Position numbers and translations under genes: made by a program. Below the pieces are notes generated by a model, which saw nothing but the letters and a program-made list of their open reading frames with translations, ran no database searches and was not told where the DNA came from. A stretch of DNA of 64,000 nt, from positions 124,001 to 188,000 of the forward strand of contig NZ_LDUE01000063.1 of NCBI RefSeq assembly GCF_001038485.1, written 5' to 3'. Below, in pieces: positions 1 through 7,958 of the stretch. Each line of letters opens with the position of its first letter. The first letter of the stretch is position 1. The DNA is from Ornithinibacillus californiensis. Lineage in GTDB: Bacteria; Bacillota; Bacilli; Bacillales; Amphibacillaceae.

Positions 1-2
1 TT

Positions 3-110
3 GTATGTGCCGTATTATTAGTCTTTGTAGTAGGCATGTTTATCATCCAGCAATCATGGCATGGAAAAAAAACTCCTGTACAACAGCAGATTCCAGCAGA
101 GAATATGTAA
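3..110 (+). CDS. C-terminal end of a membrane protein (partial)
   Basis: An open frame enters from the left edge and ends at TAA 108-110, giving about 35 residues. It starts with a hydrophobic stretch (VCAVLLVFVVGMFII), followed by a short polar tail rich in Gln and Pro. This looks like a last transmembrane helix with a short tail. An intrinsic terminator follows about 30 bases later, which supports this as the true end of a transcription unit. The family cannot be named from the fragment. Confidence 0.55.
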   Translation, partial: VCAVLLVFVVGMFIIQQSWHGKKTPVQQQIPAENM

Positions 111-140
111 TAAAACTTGGTATCAGTCTCTAGACCGAAA

Positions 141-168
141 ATCCCTACAGTGATAGTAGGGATTTTTT
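141..168 (+). terminator. Intrinsic terminator
   Basis: An 8-bp perfect stem (ATCCCTAC, 141-148, with GTAGGGAT, 156-163) has a 7-base loop and is followed by a T run. It closes the partial gene at the left edge. Confidence 0.8.
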
Positions 169-250
169 GTGCTTAAAAATCGGTCGCGGTCCCGAGGTTG
201 AAATGATTCAAAGTGTATATGATAGAAGTAAGAAAACAAAGGAGGAATTT

Positions 251-418
251 ATGATGAATGTTGAAATAAATAGAATGGTAACTGAAGGAAGAATGCAAGA
301 GATGAGGGACTATGCTTTTCAGGCGAATACTGTTATTCGAAAAAAATCTAGTAAAAAAACGAAGAAGTTAGCACATGGTAAGCGTTATAACCCATTAATT
401 CAGAAAAAAATAGGATAA
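251..418 (+). CDS. Small basic protein of unknown function (55 aa)
   Basis: The start ATG 251 is chosen because AAAGGAGG lies 6 bases upstream; a longer in-frame TTG at 167 sits inside the preceding terminator and is unlikely. The product is 55 residues. The N-terminal half is mixed helical (MMNVEINRMVTEGRMQEM) and the C-terminal half is very basic (KKSSKKTKKLAHGKRYN), suggesting nucleic-acid or membrane-surface binding; this is inference only. It is a single-gene unit between two terminators. I do not recognise a family. Confidence 0.7.
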   Translation: MMNVEINRMVTEGRMQEMRDYAFQANTVIRKKSSKKTKKLAHGKRYNPLIQKKIG

Positions 419-445
419 AACTCCTTTTCATGAGGAGTTTTATCT
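417..445 (+). terminator. Intrinsic terminator
   Basis: The 9-bp stem AAAACTCCT/AGGAGTTTT (417-425 and 433-441) with a 7-base loop directly overlaps the stop codon of the small basic protein gene. Confidence 0.8.
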
Positions 446-518
446 ATTTCTAGTAATATTATGGAAAGTACTAACTATATTTTAGTAAAAGTCTATAAAT
501 ATAGTTAGGGGGATATTT

Positions 519-728
519 ATGTTGATCGTAGTATTAGTATTACTGCTAGCAATAGGCATAAGAGCTATGATATATGGAGGAAAAAATATCATAAAGAGTA
601 TTGGGTTTTGGCTAGGAGGTCTAGTAACTATATTTACTTTTATGTTTGTTTTAATTTCCATGTACTTTATGACAGGTGCGGAGAGTGAGCCATATATTCT
701 AAAAGAAGATGTTCAGATTACAGAATAG
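519..728 (+). CDS. Small two-helix membrane protein (69 aa)
   Basis: The product has 69 residues. Two hydrophobic segments (about residues 1-17 and 27-50) are separated by a short basic loop (GGKNIIKS), and an acidic tail follows. The start is supported by AGTTAGGGGG 8-10 bases upstream. No signal peptidase site or lipobox is evident. It stands alone between the terminator at 417-445 and the epimerase gene. I do not recognise a family; comparable small membrane proteins are common in Bacillaceae. Confidence 0.7.
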   Translation: MLIVVLVLLLAIGIRAMIYGGKNIIKSIGFWLGGLVTIFTFMFVLISMYFMTGAESEPYILKEDVQITE

Positions 729-810
729 TAAATCGATGGAGTTTGCACCTTGTTAATATTAAGTCTGTAATTCATAATGTAATTACTAGGTGAAGAAAGG
801 GGCTGTATCG

Positions 811-1675
811 ATGAGAACAGCATTAGTATTCGGAGGTACTAGATTTTTTTGGAGTGGACTTGATTGAAAAATTACTAGAAAATGGTGTGAAAGTAACTGT
901 AGCTACACGTCAAACTAGTGAGGATTCATTTGGAGATAGAGTGGAACGATTAAAGGTTGATCGTTTTGATGAAGTTTCTATCCGAGAGGCTGTTGAAGGG
1001 AAATTTTGGGATGTTGTTTTTGATCAATTATGCTTCTCATCCAATGATGCGGAAATGATAGCAAACACATTAGAAGGAAAAATGAAGCGTTATGTGTTCA
1101 CATCTACTTTATCCGTTTATGATTATGGTGAAAATATGGCGGAAGAAGTATTTGACCCGTATACATACGATTTGAAAATGGTTGATCGCCAGGAAGTAAC
1201 GTATCAGGAGGGAAAAAGACAAGCTGAAAGCTATTTTTTCCAAAAAGCAACATTTCCTGTAGTGGCTATGCGAATTCCAATTGTACTTGGTGAGCAAGAT
1301 TATACCGAGAGATTGTTACACTATGTAAAAAGTGCACAAGAAGGAAAGAAAGTGTACTTTCCAAATCCAAAAGCAGAAATGTGTTTTGTACATCAACAAG
1401 AAGCTGGGGAATTCTTGGCTTGGGTAGCTGAAACTGATTTCGTGGGACCGATCAATGTTTGTGCTAATGGTGTTATTACGATGGAGTATTTAATGAATCT
1501 TATTTCTGAAATTACTAGAAATGAAGTTGTGATAACTTCTGAAGAGAAGCTTGAGTCTCCTTATGCAATCAGTGTAACATGGACATTAAGTAATGAGAGA
1601 GCAACCCGACTAGGTTATGAGTTTACTAATCTTACTAACTGGTTACCGGGATTGATTACTTATTTAGCAAAATAA
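811..1675 (+). pseudogene. NAD-dependent epimerase/dehydratase, frameshifted near the N-terminus
   Basis: An ATG at 811, with GAAAGGGG upstream, encodes MRTALVFGGTRFF, the beta1-turn-alpha start of an extended short-chain dehydrogenase with a GGTxFFG dinucleotide motif. The frame then breaks at a run of seven T (844-850). With six T it would continue as RFFGVDLIEKLLENG into the long frame that ends at 1675 (about 288 residues in all). Downstream are the expected Rossmann strand (WDVVFDQLCF), a YVFTSTLSVYD segment and a later YQEGKRQAE stretch that resembles the YxxxK catalytic region. Without the first 14 residues the protein would lack its NAD-binding loop. It is therefore a pseudogene, a slippage-corrected gene or a base-calling error. 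The substrate is unknown. Confidence 0.75.
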
Positions 1676-1690
1676 ACGAAGACATTATAT

Positions 1691-1727
1691 AAGCGATTGA
1701 ACTAGCTCTTCACTAGTTCAATCGCTT
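1691..1727. terminator. Bidirectional terminator between convergent genes
   Basis: A perfect 15-bp stem (1691-1705 with 1713-1727) and a 7-base loop lie between the epimerase gene and the convergent hydrolase gene. Confidence 0.8.
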
Positions 1728-1732
1728 TCGTA

Positions 1733-2599
1733 TTAGGACAAAAATTTGCGCATCACTTCTAGATAAACTTCTGGCTCTTCTATATAAGGCATATGCGCGC
1801 TATTCTCGAAAATATGTAACTTACTATTTGATGTAAGATTACTAAAATATTCTGTCGATTCCGGTGTGGCTTCATCGAAGCGACCGCATGTGTAAAGGGT
1901 TGGAACATCAATCTTGTGAAGTTCTTTTGTACAATCAAAGTCCTTTAAATTACCTGCTACATGAAACTCTGATGCGCCCCACATGATATTATAAACTTCA
2001 GAATTTCTAAATTTAGCTCCTTCCTTAAGGAAAGCAGGCCGATCTGATTCCGGTAATTTACAAACAAAATTGTCGTTAAATATTTTTGTTGCTTTTTTAT
2101 AAGCTTCCGAGTCTGTATTTCCGTTTACTTCACATTCTCTAATTGTATGTTGAACTTCTAAAGGTAACTTTTGAAGATTTCTTTGTTGATCTTCTGCCCA
2201 AATTGGCGCACTTAAACAAGGACTAGAAAATATTATACTTTGTACTCCTTGAGGGTATTTCAAATAATAAGCTGCAGCTAAAGTAGTTCCCCAGGAATGA
2301 CCTAGAATATGAAACTCTGTTAATCCAAGTCCCTCTTTCAAATGTCTAACCTCTTCAATGAATCGATCAAGATTCCACAATGATTTATCATTAGGACGGT
2401 CAGAATGTCCACATCCCAATTGATCATATAGAATTACTGGTCGAGTATTTGCGAGTTCCTGTAACCCTTGTAAGGACCAGTGGGAAGACCCTGGTCCACC
2501 GTGTAGAATAAGAACTGGCGCATTATTCGTTTGTTGGTCATGAATTTGATACCAAACCTTTCCACCAGTTACCTGTATAAACCCTTCTTTTATTGGCAT
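1733..2599 (-). CDS. Proline iminopeptidase-like alpha/beta hydrolase
   Basis: The 288-residue protein is an alpha/beta-hydrolase of peptidase family S33. Visible motifs are the oxyanion loop HGGPG (about residues 33-37), the nucleophile elbow GHSWG with Ser102, the acid in GRFDEATPE and the catalytic His in ENSAHMPYIEEPE. Family members release N-terminal proline from peptides or hydrolyse related amides, so a cytosolic peptidase role is likely, but substrate is not proven. The start at 2599 is preferred over 2632 because AAAGGAG lies 7 bases upstream of it. It is a single-gene unit, convergent with the epimerase gene. Confidence 0.85.
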   Translation of the reverse strand: MPIKEGFIQVTGGKVWYQIHDQQTNNAPVLILHGGPGSSHWSLQGLQELANTRPVILYDQLGCGHSDRPNDKSLWNLDRFIEEVRHLKEGLGLTEFHILGHSWGTTLAAAYYLKYPQGVQSIIFSSPCLSAPIWAEDQQRNLQKLPLEVQHTIRECEVNGNTDSEAYKKATKIFNDNFVCKLPESDRPAFLKEGAKFRNSEVYNIMWGASEFHVAGNLKDFDCTKELHKIDVPTLYTCGRFDEATPESTEYFSNLTSNSKLHIFENSAHMPYIEEPEVYLEVMRKFLS

Positions 2600-2717
2600 G
2601 ATTTTTCTCCTTTGATTTGTTCTATTTATCATCTATCATAACACCTTAAGAAAGTCCATTAAACAATGAAGTATGATAAACTGTTTATAACATTCTGTAT
2701 ATATGGAGGTCTATCAC

Positions 2718-3488
2718 TTGAATCAGACGATTCTAATTTTTACCATAACGGTTGTAGTAATCATGTTATTGCTGATGTTCATTGTTCGGAAAAAACTAAA
2801 AATAAAAACAGAAATAGGTTTGTATAAGTATATTAATAAGACGCATAAATGGGGAGAACGTATACTCTTACTGCTGTTTTTTATCACTTTATCCATAGCT
2901 TATTTTGGTTTTTATTATGTAGAAGTGTACTTGATTTTTATTTTTTTCCTCGCGCAATCTATTTTTCGTGCGTTTATGGAGTGGAAATATGAACGGGAAG
3001 AAAAAGAGTATATTATATCGTTAATTGGGGCTGGTACCAGTGTTGTGCTTTTCATTGGTGTTCTCTTCTTTTCGCTACAAACAACTACTTTCGAGGTGTT
3101 TCTGGAAGAAAACAAAAATCTTAATTTGGACTCTATTCCCAAAATAGAAATTGGTAATTATGCTTGGAATGATGAAGAAAGAAGTTTACATGATAAAGAA
3201 ATACTAAAACGAGAAGTGCACATAGAGGACCAGAGAATAATCAATAGAATCTTTGCTGAGTTACATGCCCTTGAGTTACGTGAAAGAGAGATTGATAAAG
3301 ACAGTCTGGGTAATTACTATAGCTTTTTTGTAGATAGGAATCGTTATTTCGAAATTACAATTTATGATGAGTACTTGTCTATTTCTACCGATGATTATCA
3401 TGTTTACCGTGTTACGAATCAAAATGGGCTATATAGATTTTTAGAAGAGGGAGACCTAAATTGGGTTTTTCCTGAAAGTGAAAAGTGA
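2718..3488 (+). CDS. DUF4181-type membrane protein
   Basis: About 256 residues. Four hydrophobic segments fill the N-terminal half (about residues 5-25, 48-68, 70-85 and 100-120), with the signature-like stretch FRAFMEWKYEREEKEYI between segments 3 and 4. A hydrophilic C-terminal half follows. This matches the DUF4181 family of Bacillaceae, function unknown. The TTG at 2718 is chosen because GGAGG (2705-2709) lies 8 bases before it; the ATG at 2703 overlaps that Shine-Dalgarno. The next gene follows within about 20 bases, so they probably form an operon. Confidence 0.7.
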   Translation: MNQTILIFTITVVVIMLLLMFIVRKKLKIKTEIGLYKYINKTHKWGERILLLLFFITLSIAYFGFYYVEVYLIFIFFLAQSIFRAFMEWKYEREEKEYIISLIGAGTSVVLFIGVLFFSLQTTTFEVFLEENKNLNLDSIPKIEIGNYAWNDEERSLHDKEILKREVHIEDQRIINRIFAELHALELREREIDKDSLGNYYSFFVDRNRYFEITIYDEYLSISTDDYHVYRVTNQNGLYRFLEEGDLNWVFPESEK

Positions 3489-3508
3489 ATATCGAAGGGA
3501 GAGATAGC

Positions 3509-3790
3509 ATGTTAAAAGATTTGGAGATTACTAGTGAAGAACGAGATAAAATTTTAACAAATTACATAAAAGAAGGTAAGCTTGATACTTTTCCTAGTAA
3601 AGTAAAGCGTAAAATAATCATACTGGAATACTTTATTCAACAATTTGAACGGGAAAAGGATTATACTGAAAAGGAAGTTAACGACAAATTGAAGGGCATT
3701 TATGAAGACTTTGTTACGATTAGAAGAGCTCTTGTTGATTTTGGTTTTATGGAAAGAAGTAGAGATGGTAAAGAATATCGTGTGAAATGA
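3509..3790 (+). CDS. DUF2087 domain protein
   Basis: A 93-residue protein that is almost entirely the DUF2087 fold: VKRKIIILEYFIQQFE, then YTEKEVNDKLK, then TIRRALVDFGFMERSRDG. The domain resembles a winged helix and is often found at the C-terminus of ArsR-type regulators. Here it stands without a recognisable N-terminal DNA-binding domain. AAGGGAGA places the start at ATG 3509 rather than the upstream GTG 3485, which overlaps the previous gene. It probably forms an operon with the DUF4181 membrane protein, suggesting a regulator/membrane pair (inference). Confidence 0.7.
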   Translation: MLKDLEITSEERDKILTNYIKEGKLDTFPSKVKRKIIILEYFIQQFEREKDYTEKEVNDKLKGIYEDFVTIRRALVDFGFMERSRDGKEYRVK

Positions 3791-3797
3791 AAGGGTA

Positions 3798-4103
3798 GGG
3801 AAGAGGTCGGGACATAACTAGATCAAAGGAATATAAATACAAACAATCACCAAATTAGCCCCGGAAATATACGGAGACTCCTTGAAAAAGAAGATCGCTT
3901 TTTCTGCGTGCGATGAGTCGCTGCCGAAGCGTTCCTTGTCCTGTGGGAGGATAGGCATAGGTGAGACCCCTCGGGGAGCGATAGCTCTGAGGAGGCTCAC
4001 CAGCCGCCCACGGAAAGCGTAGTATATTTCCGGGGCGGGTTATGTGCACTAATAATGTTCGGATTTACCTTTGAAAGAATTACTTTTGTCCCAGTCTTTT
4101 CCC
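3798..4103. repeat. Modular intergenic repeat, copy 1
   Basis: A 306-bp non-coding element between convergent genes. Its outer ends are imperfect inverted repeats (GGGAAGAGGTCGGGACATAA at 3798 and its complement near 4080-4103). Inside is a perfect 15-bp inverted pair, GCCCCGGAAATATAC (3858-3872) with GTATATTTCCGGGGC (4022-4036). Conserved blocks (GGAGACTCC, TGTGGGAGGATAGGCATAGG, GAGACCCC, GGCTCACCAGCCGCCCACGG) are shared with the copy at 16820-17134. This copy carries an extra block of about 60 bases between GACTCC and TGTGGGAGG. It resembles a widespread Bacillaceae intergenic repeat family that has no assigned function, and it may also act as a terminator. Confidence 0.8.
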
Positions 4104-4114
4104 TTTTTATTTAC

Positions 4115-5467
4115 TTAATCTACAGTAACAGCTAATCCTTTTATCTTTAGTGATGGAGATCCAATGTAACCATAGTAATCCATTGGTGAAAACTCTAGGT
4201 CATTACCTACCATTTCAATATCTTTTAGTAACTCAAAAAAATTCCCAGCAATAGTCATTAGATTGGTTGGACCAATTATTTTACCGTCTTTCACAAAATA
4301 TCCATTTGCTGCGAGTGAAAAATCACCCGAAATTTGATTAGCACCAGAATGAAGACCAGCAAGGCTCGTAATGATGATCCCTTCTTCCATTGTACCGAAC
4401 AATTCCTCATAAGAGTTAGCGCCGGGTTTAACATAAAAGTTGGAAGGACTAACACCGATAGAATCTTTATAAGATGGTTTATGACCATGACCAGTTGATT
4501 CCACGCCATCTTTCTTCGCTGTTTTTAGATTATGGAAGTACGTTTTTAATACTCCTTCTTGAACAACTGTTAATTCTTTAGTTGGAACACCTTCTGAATC
4601 AAATGTTCCACTTCGAGTCCCATCTTCTAAAAATGGATTGTCAATAAGGGTTACCACCTCAGATGCAATAACAGTATCAACTTTCCCTTTCAGACGTGAT
4701 TGATTATCATGAACTGATTTTGCAGAAAAAGATGGTGAAAAAGTTGCTAATAAATTAGCAGCAGCTGAACCTTTTAATATAACAGGATAAGTTTTATTTG
4801 GATATGTTTTTCCATTTAAGTGACTTAAACTTTTTTCTACAGCTTCCTTGGCTATCTCTTCTGGATTGAGTGAATCTATGTCTTTGGTAAGTTTGAAATA
4901 AAAGTCGGATTTAATTTCATCATTCTCTTTTACTACGACAGAAAATACAACATAAAGGAAGTTATTTCTATCCTGTAACGATAATCCTTTATTGTTGAAC
5001 AAAGCTTTTTCCACCATTGTGTCTTGAATAGTGGCATAATCCGTTTGAACTACTCTTGGATCATATTCGTAAATCTTCTTCTCAGCATCTCTTAAGAGCT
5101 GGATTTTTTTATCAATAGTAACATTGGAAAGAGAAGTGGAGTAAAAATCTCTATCTTTGTAAGTTGCATTACCGTCAAATAATTCTTCGGGATCATCTTC
5201 AATTAATAGTGAATTTTCCTTTATGTTCTCTAGTAAAAAGGCAACAGAATCTTTATCTATCTTCTCAGTATATGCATAGCCCATCTTACCATCATACAAG
5301 CCGCGGACAGAAACTCCGATTGTCGTTGCGGATACATAGTCATCGATTTCACCTTTGAAGATTTGGCAGCCAAATCCTGCTTGTTTCTCGTAATAAAGTT
5401 CTAGATCAGAGAATCCCAGTTTTGCACCTTCTGTAAATAACTGTTCTTTAAATAAATTTATATCCAT
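4115..5467 (-). CDS. tldE: TldE/PmbA-family protease subunit
   Basis: 450 residues, the length of the TldE/PmbA family. It lacks the HExxxH zinc motif, as expected for the non-catalytic partner of TldD. In characterised systems TldD-TldE form a heterodimeric metalloprotease that cleaves unfolded peptides and matures peptide products such as microcin B17. The gene begins directly after the tldD stop codon with no gap, and its ribosome binding site (GGGAGG) lies inside the tldD end, so translation is probably coupled. No peptide-antibiotic gene is adjacent, so a housekeeping proteolytic role is more likely here (inference). Confidence 0.88.
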   Translation of the reverse strand: MDINLFKEQLFTEGAKLGFSDLELYYEKQAGFGCQIFKGEIDDYVSATTIGVSVRGLYDGKMGYAYTEKIDKDSVAFLLENIKENSLLIEDDPEELFDGNATYKDRDFYSTSLSNVTIDKKIQLLRDAEKKIYEYDPRVVQTDYATIQDTMVEKALFNNKGLSLQDRNNFLYVVFSVVVKENDEIKSDFYFKLTKDIDSLNPEEIAKEAVEKSLSHLNGKTYPNKTYPVILKGSAAANLLATFSPSFSAKSVHDNQSRLKGKVDTVIASEVVTLIDNPFLEDGTRSGTFDSEGVPTKELTVVQEGVLKTYFHNLKTAKKDGVESTGHGHKPSYKDSIGVSPSNFYVKPGANSYEELFGTMEEGIIITSLAGLHSGANQISGDFSLAANGYFVKDGKIIGPTNLMTIAGNFFELLKDIEMVGNDLEFSPMDYYGYIGSPSLKIKGLAVTVD

Positions 5468-6862
5468 TTAATTTGCCTCCCTTCCACCAACTGTAATTTC
5501 ACTTACACGAAGCATCGGTTGCCCCACGTTGACAGGGATGCTTCCGCTTGAAGCTCCACACATCCCAGCACCATGGCCGAGATTATTAGCAACCATATCT
5601 ACTTTTTGAATAGTTTTGGCACCATTTCCAATCAATGTTGCTCCTCGTAATGGTTTATCTACCTTACCATTTTTCACGAGATATGCTTCATTTACTGCAA
5701 AGTTGTAATCACCAGTTGCAGGGTTAACAGATCCACCACCCATGTATTTGGCGTATATTCCATATTCTGTGTTTGCGATAATTTCTTCAGGTGTTGACTG
5801 TCCAGGTGCAATGTACGTATTCGTCATCCTTGAGGTAGGAGCGAATTTGTAGGATTCACGTCTTCCGGAACCAGTAGATTTTTCATTCATTCTTCTAGCA
5901 TTAAATTTATCAATCAAATAGCCCTTTAGGATTCCGTTTTCGATTAATACATTTTTGCGAGCTTTTTCTCCTTCATCATCGATGTTAATAGAACCCCATT
6001 CGTTAGTAATTGTACCGTCGTCAATATAGGTTACTAAATCTGAAGCAACCTTTTCACCAACTTTATTAGCAAAAACGGAGTTGTTCTTTGCGACTGCTGC
6101 TGCCTCTAATCCGTGTCCACAAGCTTCATGAAATATAACGCCACCGAATTCATTGTCAATGATTACAGGGAACTTACCACTTGGCGCTGCATCTGCATTT
6201 AACATCGTTACAGCTATTCTTGCTGCCTCTTCTGCGTAATAATCAACATCTAATCCTTCTATGTATTCAAAACCTTGTAATCTCCCAGGCCCATAGAAAC
6301 CTGTTTGCATGTCATGTTCATTAGAAGCAATGGCATTAACGACAAATCGACTTCTTACACGTGTATCTTCTACATAAGTACCTTCTGAATTAGCTATCAA
6401 AACATGTTGTTCTTCTTCTGATAGAGCAATGGTCGCTTGGGAAATAGAAGAATGATAGTTTCGGGCCACTTGATTAGCATGGCGTAGAATTGCTAGTTTA
6501 CGCGTCTTATCCACACTGTTTGGTAAAAGTTGTATTGGGTGTAATGGTTTAACCGTTTGTTTTTCAAGAGGTAAAACAATATTTTTATTACTTGCAGTCC
6601 CTTGAATTGCTTGTGCGGCGGCACTTGCAGCTTGTAATAATCCATCTCTTGAAAAGTCATTTGTAAAGGCATAAACACTATTTAGTCCTTTGAAAATACG
6701 AATACCTACCCCGAAATTACGTCCAGACAGACTATCTTCTAACCTGCTGCTTTGTAATTTCATTAAGTTAGTAAAGCGGTCTTCAACATACACTTCGGAA
6801 AAATCTCCACCAGTAGTTAGTGCGGCAGATAGCACGTCTTCTATGAGTGCCTTGTTTAACAT
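5468..6862 (-). CDS. tldD: TldD-family zinc metalloprotease subunit
   Basis: 464 residues. The catalytic zinc motif HEACGHGLEA is clear (an HExxxH core), together with the conserved C-terminal NNLGHGAGMCGASSG. TldD supplies the active site of the TldD-TldE protease. The start at 6862 has AGGGGGG upstream. It is the first gene of a two-gene operon with tldE. The upstream gap carries AT-rich promoter-like sequence, but no site is strong enough to call. Confidence 0.92.
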   Translation of the reverse strand: MLNKALIEDVLSAALTTGGDFSEVYVEDRFTNLMKLQSSRLEDSLSGRNFGVGIRIFKGLNSVYAFTNDFSRDGLLQAASAAAQAIQGTASNKNIVLPLEKQTVKPLHPIQLLPNSVDKTRKLAILRHANQVARNYHSSISQATIALSEEEQHVLIANSEGTYVEDTRVRSRFVVNAIASNEHDMQTGFYGPGRLQGFEYIEGLDVDYYAEEAARIAVTMLNADAAPSGKFPVIIDNEFGGVIFHEACGHGLEAAAVAKNNSVFANKVGEKVASDLVTYIDDGTITNEWGSINIDDEGEKARKNVLIENGILKGYLIDKFNARRMNEKSTGSGRRESYKFAPTSRMTNTYIAPGQSTPEEIIANTEYGIYAKYMGGGSVNPATGDYNFAVNEAYLVKNGKVDKPLRGATLIGNGAKTIQKVDMVANNLGHGAGMCGASSGSIPVNVGQPMLRVSEITVGGREAN

Positions 6863-6980
6863 AAAATCCCCCCTATATTGTGGTAGTTTGACTTATCTGA
6901 ATTCATTATACATTATAATCAATCAGATAACATTATCCTTCAGACGGGTTTGAACTCCGTCTTAAGTCGTAGGCATAAAT

Positions 6981-7017
6981 AAAAAGCATCATAGCTACTG
7001 CTAGCTAGATGCTTTTT
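6981..7017 (-). terminator. Terminator of the TetR-family regulator gene
   Basis: An arm AAAAAGCATC..TAGCT pairs with AGCTA..GATGCTTTTT (one bulged base). It overlaps the stop codon of the regulator and separates it from tldD downstream. Confidence 0.7.
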
Positions 7018-7852
7018 AGTTGGTTAATTGAAAGTATTTCTTTAATAAATATCCTAATCGTTTATTTTCAGAGCGACCATATATATTTTCTATTAGGCCA
7101 TTTAAGATGGCCGGGCTATAGGTTTGAAGCTGTAATTGTTCTTTTAAAATAGTTAATGATTCTTTACTAATTTTGTCATCGGCCTCTTTAAACGCATCCT
7201 CAACCATGTGAAGCAGATCTACAGCTGAGTATTCATCATCTGAAAAGGTGTGAAACCTTTCTGCCATTTCCTCCGTAATAAAAGGTATAGTTACATGTTT
7301 AGCAAGAATTTCAGTTTTTTCTACGAGTGAATTAGAAATTAACTCTAGGTCCATCTCGATTTCATTAAACAAAATAAAGTTCGCATAGCCATTCATTAAT
7401 CCCTTAATAGCAAAAACTAGATCAAATTTATTTCCTTTAATCTTATTCCCATATACATTTTCAATGATGGAAAGGATCGTTTGGTCGGTTCGTCGATCAT
7501 AATACTGCATTTTAGTAAGTAACTTCGAATTAAGAGAATGGGTTTGTTCTTTCATTAAGATTTTTGCAAAGTTTGCGTGTCTAGAAAATGCTAAGAAAAT
7601 AGTATGGAAAAAGTGGTACATAATACGGTCTGTAGTTACATTTCTGACCGTATAGTCAATATCGATTGAAATTTGCTCCATAAAATGATCAATGATTGCT
7701 AGTATAAGTTCGTCCTTAGATTTGAATGATAAATAGAAAGCACCTTTAGAGATACCGCAGTAATCAGTTATTTGTTGTACGGATGTAGCTTCGAATCCTT
7801 GTTTTGCAAAAAGTTCTAGTGCTTTTTCCATGATTAACTGTTTTTTAGACAT
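7016..7852 (-). CDS. yerO: TetR/AcrR-family regulator, YerO-like
   Basis: 278 residues. The N-terminal TetR DNA-binding domain is clear (ALELFAKQGFEATSVQQI, then the recognition part GISKGAFYLSFKSKDELI at about residues 32-50). The long helical C-terminal region is the ligand and dimerisation part. The gene is divergent from an RND exporter, the same arrangement as yerO and swrC (yerP) in Bacillus subtilis, so it most likely represses the exporter and itself through the palindrome at 7896-7909. The inducer is unknown. The symbol is by context and family resemblance. Confidence 0.8.
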   Translation of the reverse strand: MSKKQLIMEKALELFAKQGFEATSVQQITDYCGISKGAFYLSFKSKDELILAIIDHFMEQISIDIDYTVRNVTTDRIMYHFFHTIFLAFSRHANFAKILMKEQTHSLNSKLLTKMQYYDRRTDQTILSIIENVYGNKIKGNKFDLVFAIKGLMNGYANFILFNEIEMDLELISNSLVEKTEILAKHVTIPFITEEMAERFHTFSDDEYSAVDLLHMVEDAFKEADDKISKESLTILKEQLQLQTYSPAILNGLIENIYGRSENKRLGYLLKKYFQLTN

Positions 7853-7886
7853 ATGTAAAATCTCTCCTAAATTTATATCATCAGAG

Positions 7887-7916
7887 TTGACAAATTGACT
7901 GGTTAGTCATTAGTAT
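7887..7916 (+). promoter_or_regulatory. Exporter promoter with overlapping palindromic operator
   Basis: A consensus -35 box TTGACA (7887-7892) and a weaker -10 TAGTAT (7911-7916) are 18 bases apart. The inverted repeat TGACT-GGTT-AGTCA (7896-7909) fills the spacer. This form and position fit a TetR-family operator; the divergent regulator gene starts about 35 bases away. Binding is inferred. Confidence 0.7.
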
Positions 7917-7958
7917 AGGTAAATGGGTTAGTAAAGTCAAATTGAGGTAGGTGTAATT

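Noticed and set aside
7896-7909. Palindrome considered as a terminator
   Set aside because: The 5-bp stem without T run, placed between -35 and -10, fits an operator instead.
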